Assembly: GCA_026392515.1 (NCBI GenBank)
Contig: JAPLBY010000020.1
Location: 1-40,276, forward strand
Direction: 5' to 3'
DNA from: Actinomycetota bacterium
Lineage (GTDB): Bacteria; Actinomycetota; Actinomycetes; S36-B12; UBA5976
Length of the DNA: 40,276 bases
How positions within the stretch are numbered: the stretch's first letter is position 1; the number at the start of each line of letters is the position of its first letter. Below the pieces are notes generated by a model. It saw only the letters and a program-made list of their open reading frames with translations. It was not told the DNA's origin and did no database searches. The translations under genes and the position numbers were made by a program. This document shows positions 32,806-40,112 of this stretch, piece after piece.

Positions 32806-32847
32806 TTGACAATGATTCTCATTAATGTAAGATGAGAATCATGTTCA
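32806..32847 (+). promoter_or_regulatory. znuA promoter with Zur-type boxes
   Basis: TTGACA (32806-32811), 16 bp, then TAAGAT (32828-32833) end 7 nt before ATG 32841. Over it lies a perfect 11-bp inverted repeat, ATGATTCTCAT (32812-32822) and ATGAGAATCAT (32832-32842), with 9 bp between. Each arm is part of a 7-1-7 site: TGACAAT-G-ATTCTCA and TGAGAAT-C-ATGTTCA. These match the general form of Fur/Zur boxes. Confidence 0.72.
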
Positions 32848-33833
32848 TTAAAAAACCAACTGGCACAATTGCCGCCCTTGCCTCCTTGTCTCTTGTTTTG
32901 AGTGCTTGCTCAACAGCAACTGAAGAAGCCAGCCCTTCGCAATCAGCTTCCGCTACCGCCACCGCCACCGGTGAAGTGGTAATTGTGCATGCTGCCTTCT
33001 ATCCCCTTGAATTTCTAGCCAAGACAATTGGCGGCGATCAGATTCAGGTTGTTTCACTAACGGTGCCTGGCGCTGAACCGCATGACATGGAGTTAACTCC
33101 AGTCCAGGTTGCCGAACTCGAGAAGACTTCACTGGTACTTTTTATTGATGGTTTCATGCCAGCAGTTGATGAGGCAATCGAAGCGTCAGTTCCAGATCGT
33201 GCGCTTGACCTAGGTGCCACTGTTACGTTGCTTGAGTCAGATGATCACGATCATGCGCATGAAACTCCAGCACCTGAAGCAAGCGCTGCAGCTGAAGAAG
33301 AGCATGACCACGGTGCCTATGACCCGCACATCTGGTTAGATCCAGCCAACATGGTTTTGATGGCCAACGCAGTTAGTGAGCGATTGATTGCAATCGATCC
33401 GGATCGTTCAGATTTCTACACAGCAAACACTGCAGCCCTTGTTGCTGACCTTGAAGCGCTAGACCAAGAGTTCACAACTGGGCTTGCAAATTGTGAGCAA
33501 AAGGAAATTGTCACAAGTCATGATGCGTTTGGATACTTGGCAAATGCTTATGGATTCAAACAGCATGGAATTGCTGGACTATCTCCTGAATCCGAACCAA
33601 GTCCAGCTCGCCTTGCTGAAATTTCTGAAATGGTAAGAGCCGAAGGAATTACCACGATCTATTACGAAACCTTAGTTTCACCAGCGATTGCCGAAACAGT
33701 TGCAAATGAAACCGGTGCCACCACAGCAGTTCTTGATCCAATTGAAGGCCTTGTTGAAGGTTCCACCGATACATTTATTACGGTGATGCAAGCCAACCTT
33801 CAGGCTTTGATTAAGGGGCAAACCTGCTCGTGA
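32841..33833 (+). CDS. znuA: zinc ABC transporter substrate-binding lipoprotein
   Basis: This lipoprotein of about 330 residues has a signal peptide ending in the lipobox LSAC (Cys near residue 23). The ZnuA/cluster A-I fold follows: AAFYPLEFLAKTIGG, PGAEPHDMELTP (metal His), the acidic His-rich loop DDHDHAHE...EEHDHGAYDPHIWLDP (about 133-172), SHDAFGYLANAYGF (about 225) and YYETLVSPAIAE. The His-rich loop typically helps collect Zn2+. ATG 32841 is preferred: a consensus-like promoter ends 7 nt upstream, whereas an in-frame ATG at 32832 lies inside the -10/operator. It overlaps znuC by 4 bp. Expression should be shut off by Zur when zinc is available. Confidence 0.93.
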   Translation: MFIKKPTGTIAALASLSLVLSACSTATEEASPSQSASATATATGEVVIVHAAFYPLEFLAKTIGGDQIQVVSLTVPGAEPHDMELTPVQVAELEKTSLVLFIDGFMPAVDEAIEASVPDRALDLGATVTLLESDDHDHAHETPAPEASAAAEEEHDHGAYDPHIWLDPANMVLMANAVSERLIAIDPDRSDFYTANTAALVADLEALDQEFTTGLANCEQKEIVTSHDAFGYLANAYGFKQHGIAGLSPESEPSPARLAEISEMVRAEGITTIYYETLVSPAIAETVANETGATTAVLDPIEGLVEGSTDTFITVMQANLQALIKGQTCS

Positions 33834-34591
33834 ATTTAACTACCGCAAATGACGCGCCGAGCCTTTCGGCGCGTCATTTGTGTGTCTCTTTTGATGATGT
33901 TTCGATTCTGCGCGACATCGATTTAGATTTTTTCCCAGGAACCACAATTGCAATTCTTGGCGCAAACGGTAGCGGCAAAACTACCTTGATCAAGGCGATG
34001 CTGGGCTTACTTCCGATGCATGAGGGCTCTGTGGATGTGCATGGCACAAACATTCATGACTTCAATGAGTGGCATCGGATTGCTTATGTCCCCCAGAAAC
34101 TTATTAATTCAGCAACCGTTCCGGTTTCAGTTTTTGAAACTGTTAGCTCTGCTCTGGTTTATCCGAAGAAGAAGATTGCTGCCAAGGATAAGAAAGCAGT
34201 CGTAATGGCAGCTCTTGAGCAAGTCGGCTTGGCAAATCGCGCTAAAGATCGACTTGATGAACTTTCTGATGGTCAACAGCGCCGAGTTCTACTCGCTAGA
34301 GCTCTTGCTACTAGCGCAGACATTTACATACTTGATGAACCAACTGCCGGGGTTGACTCTCGCAACCAAGATGAATTAGTTGCAGCAATTAGAGGACTCG
34401 TTGCCAAGGGCGCTTGCGTTGTAATGATTACCCACGAGCTTGGTCCATTCAAATACGACATTGATCGAGCCATCGTTTTGGCTGAAGGCGGTATTTCATA
34501 CGACGGCCCAGTGGCAAGCCTGCCAAATACTTCTGAGAGCAGTCACCACAGTCATACCAAGAACTCCCCACCAAGATTGTTGGATTCATAA
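33830..34591 (+). CDS. znuC: zinc ABC transporter ATP-binding protein
   Basis: This 253-residue ATPase has Walker A GANGSGKTT (about residues 44-52), a Q-loop in AYVPQK, the signature LSDGQQRR (with D for the usual G), Walker B IYILDEPTAG and the H-loop THELG. The C-terminus is His/Ser-rich (SESSHHSHTKNS), perhaps zinc-related. It starts at GTG 33830 within the stop of znuA (GTGA). Its first 20 codons contain a perfect 15-bp inverted repeat. It energises zinc import with ZnuB and ZnuA, and its end overlaps the start of znuB by one base (TAATG). Confidence 0.93.
   Translation: MNLTTANDAPSLSARHLCVSFDDVSILRDIDLDFFPGTTIAILGANGSGKTTLIKAMLGLLPMHEGSVDVHGTNIHDFNEWHRIAYVPQKLINSATVPVSVFETVSSALVYPKKKIAAKDKKAVVMAALEQVGLANRAKDRLDELSDGQQRRVLLARALATSADIYILDEPTAGVDSRNQDELVAAIRGLVAKGACVVMITHELGPFKYDIDRAIVLAEGGISYDGPVASLPNTSESSHHSHTKNSPPRLLDS
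33846..33880. terminator. perfect 15-bp hairpin inside the znuC 5' coding region
   Basis: CAAATGACGCGCCGA (33846-33860), the loop GCCTT, and TCGGCGCGTCATTTG (33866-33880) form a perfect 15-bp stem; outward, G-T and C-G pairs could extend it. It codes for residues 6-17 of ZnuC. Its A/T-bounded GC core looks like an intrinsic terminator or attenuator placed between znuA and znuCB. Confidence 0.65.
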
Positions 34592-35433
34592 TGCTGTCCT
34601 ATGAATTCATGCAGCGAGCACTCATTGCTGCGGTCATTGTTGGAATGATCTCACCACTAATCGGCGTTTTTCTCGTCCAGCGTCGTCTGGCATTACTTGG
34701 TGATGGCATGGGTCACGTTGCTATCGCCGGCGTTGGCTTAGCTTTTCTAACTGGCACAGAGCCAGTTATTACTGCGCTTTTCGTATCTATACTTGGTGCT
34801 TTGATTTTGGAGTTAGTGCGACATAAGAGTCGCTCTGCCGGTGACTTGGCACTTGCCTTGATCTTCTATGGCGGTATTGCAGGTGGGGTGCTGCTGACTT
34901 CCTTAGCGGGCGGCAGAGCCAGCACTGCATTGAATCAATATCTCTTTGGTTCTTTGTCAACCGTTTCAACTCAGGATTTTGTGGCACTTGGAGTTTCAGC
35001 GCTAGCTCTTATTGTCATTCTGCTTCGCTATGGTAATCAGATTTTTGCCATGAGCTTGGATGGTGAAACTGCTCGCGTTCAAGGCATCCGCGTAACCGCA
35101 ATGAGTGTCCTGCTCACTTCAATGGCAGCGGTAACAGTTGTTGTTGGAATGCGGACTGTTGGATTGTTACTTGTTAGCGCGATCATGATTGTGCCGGTGG
35201 CTGCCGCACAACAACTAACGCATAGTTTCAAAACAACAGGCCTTTTGGCTTCTGCGATCGGAATGCTTTCTGCTACTGGCGGCTTAACTTTGTCGTTTTA
35301 TGTTGATGTACCGCCAGGGCCAACTATTGTTTTGCTGGCTCTTGCAATCTTTGTTGTATTAGCGCTGACTACAAACTCGTTACACCTGCGTCATCGCAAT
35401 GAAATTCAAGAACAAGCGCCACATCAACATTAA
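34591..35433 (+). CDS. znuB: zinc ABC transporter permease
   Basis: This 280-residue membrane protein has about eight hydrophobic segments and belongs to the ABC-3 (ZnuB/MntB) family. The conserved GDGMGHVAIAGVGLAFLTG (about 34-52) and the loop MSLDGETARVQGIRV (about 152-166), which contacts the ATPase, are present. ATG 34591 overlaps the znuC stop (TAATG). The C-terminus has a polar tail ending HLRHRNEIQEQAPHQH, with several His residues. It forms the Zn2+ path across the inner membrane. Its 3' end overlaps the convergent Zur gene by 4 bp. Confidence 0.93.
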   Translation: MLSYEFMQRALIAAVIVGMISPLIGVFLVQRRLALLGDGMGHVAIAGVGLAFLTGTEPVITALFVSILGALILELVRHKSRSAGDLALALIFYGGIAGGVLLTSLAGGRASTALNQYLFGSLSTVSTQDFVALGVSALALIVILLRYGNQIFAMSLDGETARVQGIRVTAMSVLLTSMAAVTVVVGMRTVGLLLVSAIMIVPVAAAQQLTHSFKTTGLLASAIGMLSATGGLTLSFYVDVPPGPTIVLLALAIFVVLALTTNSLHLRHRNEIQEQAPHQH

Positions 35434-35828
35434 GAGCAGGCGTTACAAATCCCCATGATTTCTAATGTGTGATCAACATCGGTAAAGCCATGCCTTTGGG
35501 CAACTGAATCTGCCCAGTCTTCAACTGCGTGCCCTTCTACCTCGACAGTATGCCCGCACGCTCGGCAAACCAAATGGTGATGATGCCCGTCAGTGCAACG
35601 ACGATACATAGATTCGCCATCAGCTCGCAGAACAACATCAACCTCACCAGAGCTCTGCATGCCTTGCAAGGTTCGGTAAACCGTTGACAGTCCGATTGAC
35701 TCGCCCGTTTCTTGCAACAGCCCATATATTTCTTGAGCCGAACGGAAATCCGAGATTGTCATCAGAATGCTCGCTACTGCAGCGCGCTGCTTCGTAGAAC
35801 GAATACCTGGGACTGGAGATTGCTTCAC
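35430..35828 (-). CDS. zur: Fur-family regulator, probably Zur
   Basis: This 132-residue metalloregulator has an N-terminal winged helix (TKQRAAVASILMTISDFRSAQEIYGLL, about 11-37, and GLSTVYRTLQGM, about 46-57) and a C-terminal dimerisation domain with metal ligands: CTDGHHHHLVCRACGHTVEVEGH (about 73-95), with the structural Cys pair CRAC and a final CNAC. Location beside znuABC and a Fur/Zur-like box at the znuA promoter identify it as the zinc repressor. It starts at GTG 35828 with a CACAAT -10-like hexamer 6 nt upstream. It is transcribed toward znuB, with a 4-bp overlap, and away from the operator it should bind. Confidence 0.9.
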   Translation of the reverse strand: MKQSPVPGIRSTKQRAAVASILMTISDFRSAQEIYGLLQETGESIGLSTVYRTLQGMQSSGEVDVVLRADGESMYRRCTDGHHHHLVCRACGHTVEVEGHAVEDWADSVAQRHGFTDVDHTLEIMGICNACS

Positions 35829-35928
35829 GCCTCTATTGTGTCAGAAAGCAAGGCTTAAGCAGATAAACAATGTGATGCTAAGAAAACTTAGTGGATTTGT
35901 ATTCGCGCCCTTGTTTATCGTAAGTCCA

Positions 35929-36450
35929 TCAAGTTCCAACCTGAACTCCTGATTTAAACTCACCGCTTCGCATCAAAGTGCCGTCCTTGCGCCACCACTG
36001 CCAAGATCCGTGAAGTTCTCCTTTTCGAAACTTTCCTTTGGATTGCAAAACTGCATTGTCGTAGTAAGTAAGAGCCAGACCTGTCCCTTTACGAGACTTC
36101 TCCTCGATTTGATCAAGGCGAACACGAATTAACTTCTTAAGCAAACCTTTGGGCAGCGGCTTGTCTAGTGGAAAATGCAATGAGCCCTGAGTCATTTCGT
36201 AGTTTACTAACTCACTTGATAGCTGGGTCAAAACGCTGCCGCTAAATGGAAAGTAAGAGTTGTGCTTTTTGTAACCCTCAATGCCGCAAATAACTCCACC
36301 CTCAACTTCGAATGCTGGAAGGTTGTAGCTGATGCACTCAGTTGCACCAGGAATTAGTTCACGAATAGTTTGTGCCATCTTCAACATCACAGACCGCTGT
36401 GGTTCGGACAGAGTGTTTAGCTTGCTATCCACTAGACCAAGTTTTGTCAT
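35929..36450 (-). CDS. DUF1801 protein with MORN-like tail, apparently ended early by UGA
   Basis: This 173-residue protein has an N-terminal DUF1801/YdhG-like domain (about 1-125: ATECISYNLPAFEV, KHNSYFPFSG, SLHFPLDKPLPKGLLKKLI) and a C-terminal MORN/YwqK-like repeat (YYDNAVLQSKGKFRKGELHG and GTLMRSGEFKSGVQVGT). The reading frame continues after the TGA at 35929-35931 with WTYDKQGREYKSTKFS to a TAG at 35878-35880, a sequence that looks like the missing end of the last repeat. TGA therefore probably replaces a Trp-type codon near the natural end. The Shine-Dalgarno AGGAG precedes ATG 36450. DUF1801 proteins are of mostly unknown function; some have been linked to iron handling. Confidence 0.75.
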   Translation of the reverse strand: MTKLGLVDSKLNTLSEPQRSVMLKMAQTIRELIPGATECISYNLPAFEVEGGVICGIEGYKKHNSYFPFSGSVLTQLSSELVNYEMTQGSLHFPLDKPLPKGLLKKLIRVRLDQIEEKSRKGTGLALTYYDNAVLQSKGKFRKGELHGSWQWWRKDGTLMRSGEFKSGVQVGT

Positions 36451-36459
36451 CGAACACTC

Positions 36460-37245
36460 CTAGATTCTTGGTGACCATGTTACAAGTTCGCTGTGCTTTG
36501 CCACTCGCCCATCACCCGATGACTTTCTGGTAATCCTTCGAATCGCCCATGGCACTAAAAAAGCAACTCCCCAAGCTACGGAACCAACTACTCGAACTGG
36601 CACCGGAGCCGGTTTGTATGGCGACATCGGATCCTGCCAGTCCGCATCGTGCGGCATTTGAATTGCTGAGAGTACAGCTGCGGCAACCCTGCGGTGTCCT
36701 TCAGTTGATAAATGCAGTCTGTCTTTGGCAAGCATCCTTGGATCCCCGAAAACTTCGCGCGAGTTTGCATCCATCACTGTCGCACCAAATTCTGCTGCAA
36801 CACGTTTTACGTTCTCATTAAACGGTCCAAATCTTTGGTTCCAATAGTGCTGAGTTTTAGTTTTTGGATTACTCACTTCTCTAACCGTGAAAAGCAAGAG
36901 CGTTGGCTGTTTCTCGGAAATTTTGGCAACCGCTTGACGATAAGTTGAAGAAACTGACTCTGGTTCAAATCCGGGGCGCAAAACATTATTGGCACCAGCG
37001 TGAAATGTAACCAACGTATTCTGGCCTTCGATTAAATCAAGTGCCAAAGGAACCTGGTGTTCGGCAACCTGTTCCAAAAGTTTTCCTCGGATTGCGAAGT
37101 TTGCGTATTCAAAATCACTTGAATGCCCCGCCAATACATCAGCCACCCGATCGGCCCAACCGCGGTAACTTCCGTCTGGATACTTATCCGACAGGCCTTC
37201 AGTTAATGAATCACCTAACGCGATGAATCTCGTAATGCTTGCCAC
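36460..37245 (-). CDS. SGNH/GDSL-type hydrolase
   Basis: This 261-residue esterase/lipase-like protein has block I ALGDSLTEG (about 9-17, catalytic Ser), block II with RGKLLEQ (Gly), block III GANN (about 90-93) and block V DRLHLSTEGH with the catalytic Asp and His (about 175-184). No N-terminal signal peptide is seen. A C-terminal hydrophobic segment (VGSVAWGVAFLVPWAIRR, about 215-232) followed by a basic stretch could anchor it to the inside of the membrane. It lies 9 bp upstream of the DUF1801 gene on the same strand. Substrate unknown. Confidence 0.88.
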   Translation of the reverse strand: MASITRFIALGDSLTEGLSDKYPDGSYRGWADRVADVLAGHSSDFEYANFAIRGKLLEQVAEHQVPLALDLIEGQNTLVTFHAGANNVLRPGFEPESVSSTYRQAVAKISEKQPTLLLFTVREVSNPKTKTQHYWNQRFGPFNENVKRVAAEFGATVMDANSREVFGDPRMLAKDRLHLSTEGHRRVAAAVLSAIQMPHDADWQDPMSPYKPAPVPVRVVGSVAWGVAFLVPWAIRRITRKSSGDGRVAKHSELVTWSPRI

Positions 37246-37318
37246 ACACCCAGCCTATTGCTTGCCTAAATCCTCAGTTAGCATAGAAATTCAGTCGGCA
37301 ATAACTAGCGAGGGCCTA

Positions 37319-37645
37319 ATGGGAAACATTGTTCGAATCGATTCCAATGCAAATCTGCCAGCAGATCCAAGTGCGCCAGGCGAATACTGCGTAACGCCAT
37401 TTCATGGTGATGACGAGAAGTTTATAGCTGGTGTTTGGTCAGCCGATCCAACCTCAGTTGACTTTGATTCATATCCAGTTGATGAAGTTTGCGTAGTGCT
37501 AACTGGAAAAATCACATTGACTGAAGTTGGCAAAGCCCCAGAGGTTTTCACATCCGGTGATGCATTCGGACTGAAAAAAGGAACGGCACTTAACTGGACC
37601 CAGGACCCTGACACTCGAAAGATCTTTGTAATCCTTGAAAGCTAA
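37319..37645 (+). CDS. small cupin protein (EutQ/DUF861-like)
   Basis: This 108-residue single-domain beta-barrel protein has FDSYPVDEVCVVLTGKITLTE (about 49-69) and a second motif GDAFGLKKGTALNWTQDP (about 80-97), as in the cupin_3 group that includes EutQ-like and ureidoglycine aminohydrolase-like proteins. Only a few of the classical metal-ligand His residues are present (the second motif has W for H), so metal binding may be lost. ATG 37319 has an AGGG Shine-Dalgarno-like sequence; an in-frame extension to 37223 lacks conservation and overlaps the divergent hydrolase gene. It overlaps the convergent DoxX gene by 4 bp. Confidence 0.8.
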   Translation: MGNIVRIDSNANLPADPSAPGEYCVTPFHGDDEKFIAGVWSADPTSVDFDSYPVDEVCVVLTGKITLTEVGKAPEVFTSGDAFGLKKGTALNWTQDPDTRKIFVILES

Positions 37646-38055
37646 ATAGCTTTAGCAAGTTCCCGGTTCATGTCCTTAATCAAGGCCCAGCACCAATAAA
37701 ACAAACCGAATTGCAATGGTAGTCGCGCTAAGGCAATCAGTGGATCTGGCATTTCATGATCCATCCAGTCAATTGCCATGTAAATGTTCGCTGGGAAGAC
37801 CAATACGAATAATGCAAAGGCAGCCCAAACACCCAGCTGCCTAATTGGTTTTCCAAACAAAGTCTTGGACATCGGCGCAAACATCATCACGCCAATTGTT
37901 AGCTCGGCTGCGCCACTTAAGTAAGTCCAGAACCGCGGTTCAAATGGAAGTACTGGCGGAATGATTTTGTCGAAACCAGCTGGGGCAGCAAAGTGTGCAA
38001 AGCCTGCAACTAGCAACATAATTCCAAGCCCTCGGCCTGCGGTGTATTTGGTCAT
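37642..38055 (-). CDS. DoxX-family membrane protein
   Basis: This 137-residue protein has four hydrophobic segments. The pattern GIMLLVAGFAHFAAPAGFDKIIPP (about 10-33), YLSGAAELTIGVMMFAP and VLVFPANIYMAIDWMDHEMP (about 85-104) matches the DoxX/DUF4267-like group. Family members are small membrane proteins of poorly defined redox or stress function. A GATACT hexamer lies 6 nt before the ATG (minus strand, 38062-38067), so this mRNA may also be leaderless. No signal peptide beyond TM1 is visible. Confidence 0.82.
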   Translation of the reverse strand: MTKYTAGRGLGIMLLVAGFAHFAAPAGFDKIIPPVLPFEPRFWTYLSGAAELTIGVMMFAPMSKTLFGKPIRQLGVWAAFALFVLVFPANIYMAIDWMDHEMPDPLIALARLPLQFGLFYWCWALIKDMNRELAKAI

Positions 38056-38111
38056 GGGTTAAGTATCTCGGTAAAACGCAAGATGTTTTGGGCTTCAGGC
38101 TAAAGACATGA

Positions 38112-38151
38112 TTATGAACCTTAAGGTAAGCACAGAACATCCAGTTCATAA
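38112..38151. promoter_or_regulatory. 8-bp inverted repeat in the gap between the DoxX and aquaporin genes
   Basis: TTATGAAC (38112-38119) and GTTCATAA (38144-38151) are perfect inverted repeats 24 bp apart, upstream of the DoxX gene and downstream of the aquaporin gene. They could be half-sites of an operator for the DoxX promoter. The wide spacing makes this uncertain. Confidence 0.25.
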
Positions 38152-38186
38152 GTAGGTTTCTTATGATTAGGCATTGTTTGTACTAA

Positions 38187-38837
38187 TTACGCGGCCTTCG
38201 TGGGTTTCATTACGAAGTCGTAGACAAACGCAGCTACCAGAGCACCAATGATTGGTCCTGCCAAGTACACCAGTACAGAGGCAGTCTCACCCGTTACCAC
38301 AGCAGGACCAAACCAACGAGCTGGATTCATGGCTGCGCCAGTAACTGGTCCAGCAAAGAAAATGTCACCGACAATTGCCATTCCTATCGGAAGGCCAGCA
38401 ATGATTGAAAAAGTTCCACGAGAATCGACAGCAACGCCCATGATAACGATCATGAGAATGAACGTGGCGATAGCTTCAACCAAGATGCCAGTACTCGTTG
38501 TAACTCCGTCGCCAAGACTTGGAACTCCACCCAAAGAACCAAACGCTGAATTTAGAAGAACTGCTGCTGCTACTGCCCCTGCCAATTGTGCTGAGACGTA
38601 GGCTAAAGCATCGGTAAGAGCAATTCGCTTGGTAGCAGCCAGTGCCACAGTGACCGCAGGGTTAAAGTGGGCACCAGAAATGTGAGCGAAGGCGCAGATA
38701 GCAACAAAGATGGCGAGGCCGTGTGCAAGTGCCACTCCAGTTAGATCAGCACCGTTCATAATAGCGCCGATACCAAACAGGCAGAGAAAGAATACTCCAA
38801 GAAATTCGGCTAATAGTCGGGCTGGTGCATTGTTCAT
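38187..38837 (-). CDS. MIP-family channel (aquaporin/glycerol facilitator)
   Basis: This channel of about 216 residues has six membrane helices and both NPA boxes: GAHFNPAVTVALAAT (loop B) and GAAMNPARWFGP (loop E, with the selectivity Arg). In the helix before loop E the residue at the selectivity-filter position appears to be Ile or Gly rather than the His of strict water channels, so small solutes may pass too; this alignment is by eye. ATG 38837 (MNNAPAR) is chosen because an AGGAG Shine-Dalgarno lies 8 nt upstream, inside the codons of the longer start at 38855. It has no glycerol genes beside it. Confidence 0.9.
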   Translation of the reverse strand: MNNAPARLLAEFLGVFFLCLFGIGAIMNGADLTGVALAHGLAIFVAICAFAHISGAHFNPAVTVALAATKRIALTDALAYVSAQLAGAVAAAVLLNSAFGSLGGVPSLGDGVTTSTGILVEAIATFILMIVIMGVAVDSRGTFSIIAGLPIGMAIVGDIFFAGPVTGAAMNPARWFGPAVVTGETASVLVYLAGPIIGALVAAFVYDFVMKPTKAA

Positions 38838-38988
38838 TCGACTTACTCCTAACATTTTTAAGATAAGAATTTGAAAAGCATAGCGTATTTACTCATAGAT
38901 TTTGGTAGCGAGTTGGATGACATAGTTTTGAAAGTTTATTTCGTCAGCTTCGGTGGGATGATCAGAAGTCGCTAGACATTAGAAACAA

Positions 38989-39450
38989 CTAGGAAAGATC
39001 TAGCCTTACGTCAAAGGCAACCATTGCGATGGCTATTGCAGCGGACCAAATCAAGGTGCTAGCAATTATGAGCGTCGATGCTCGAAATGGCTTAACTCCT
39101 GCCGCAACAGATGCCATCGCGGCAATCTGAGTACCAATTAATGCTGGAGCAGCAATCGCCATGCCATAGATTCCATATTTATCAAACATTCGGACGGCTT
39201 TTTCAAACTTAGGCGATTCACCAGTTTTACCTTTTGCTGCACGTCGCTTGATGATTCGATTACGCATAGTCGAACTCAGGTAAGCGAAAACTGCAATCGC
39301 AATTGCATCACCAATAACTGCAGCAATCACAGCCAAATATGGGTTTACTCCTAATGCGATTCCGACTGGCACCATTGCGATGGCATCAACAAATGGAATA
39401 ACTGAGGCTATGAAAACTCCCAGCGCTCCCCACTGTTCGATGTATTCCAT
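38989..39450 (-). CDS. putative small multidrug export protein (COG2426-like)
   Basis: This 153-residue integral membrane protein has about four hydrophobic segments. It starts with EQWGALGVFIASVIPFVDAIAMVPVGIALGVNP, has a cytoplasmic basic loop (RNRIIKRRAAKGKTG) and then KYGIYGMAIAAPALIGTQIAAMASVAAGV. It most resembles the small multidrug export / COG2426 group. The transport function of that group rests on weak evidence, so the call is tentative. It lies 18 bp downstream of the DUF418 gene and is likely co-transcribed with it. Confidence 0.65.
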   Translation of the reverse strand: MEYIEQWGALGVFIASVIPFVDAIAMVPVGIALGVNPYLAVIAAVIGDAIAIAVFAYLSSTMRNRIIKRRAAKGKTGESPKFEKAVRMFDKYGIYGMAIAAPALIGTQIAAMASVAAGVKPFRASTLIIASTLIWSAAIAIAMVAFDVRLDLS

Positions 39451-39468
39451 TATTGGATGTCCTTTTCC

Positions 39469-40110
39469 CTATCGATCTTTTGTCACAGAGTGCACGAGTT
39501 TTTCTAAAGGTCCTTGCTTGTATTTCTTTAACCAGATAGTTGATAAGTAAACAAGCAGTCCCCAAATTCCAAACGCCAGGATTAGTACCTGCCAAGTTTG
39601 TAGATCTTGGAACAGTCCTAATCCCCATGGACCAAAAATCAACGAGGTAATCACTGATTGCGAGATGTAAACCGTTAAGGACATTTGCCCTGCTGGCTTC
39701 ATCCAAGAAACAGTGTTCGGCTTCTCTTCTACTAGCTTTCGAATAACACCGACAAAAAACATCGACAAAAGTGGCGCGGCAATAAATGACACAGTGAGTG
39801 CAAAGAGATAAACAGCTTCAGATGGATCTGCAGATTGTTCGTTTTGCACTAGCGCAAGAGCTGCAAGAATTTGAATTGGAGCTCCAAGCCATAAGCCTCG
39901 CTTGATTAACTTAGAGTTCTGATTTACATCAATTGGAGAAGACAAGAACTGAGATCGTGCCAGGCGAAGTCCCAGCAAGAATGCAGCAAAAGCCATGCCG
40001 CCTTGAAGGATGATTCCAGTTGAAATTCCATAAACCCAAAGTTCAAGGCGCGCCGGAATTGCCTCAATGAAACTGCCGTTCAGCAGAACTTCATCGAGCC
40101 TTAATTCCAT
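39469..40110 (-). CDS. DUF418-type membrane protein lacking the usual N-terminal half
   Basis: About 213 residues correspond to the C-terminal DUF418 region of YeiB-type membrane proteins: IILQGGMAFAAFLLGLRLAR, several hydrophobic helices, then the typical WMKPAGQMSLTVYISQSVITSLIFGPWGLGLF (about 150-182). Full-length relatives are near 400 residues and have another set of helices before this part. In this frame a stop lies only 13 bp upstream of the possible TTG start at 40137, so the N-terminal half is missing. It is thus a short variant, a truncated gene, or a sign of an assembly break near 40110. Confidence 0.7.
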   Translation of the reverse strand: MELRLDEVLLNGSFIEAIPARLELWVYGISTGIILQGGMAFAAFLLGLRLARSQFLSSPIDVNQNSKLIKRGLWLGAPIQILAALALVQNEQSADPSEAVYLFALTVSFIAAPLLSMFFVGVIRKLVEEKPNTVSWMKPAGQMSLTVYISQSVITSLIFGPWGLGLFQDLQTWQVLILAFGIWGLLVYLSTIWLKKYKQGPLEKLVHSVTKDR

Positions 40111-40112
40111 GG

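Noticed and set aside
37223-37318. 32-residue N-terminal extension of the cupin
   Set aside because: It overlaps the divergent hydrolase gene and precedes the conserved domain; ATG 37319 has a better ribosome-binding site.
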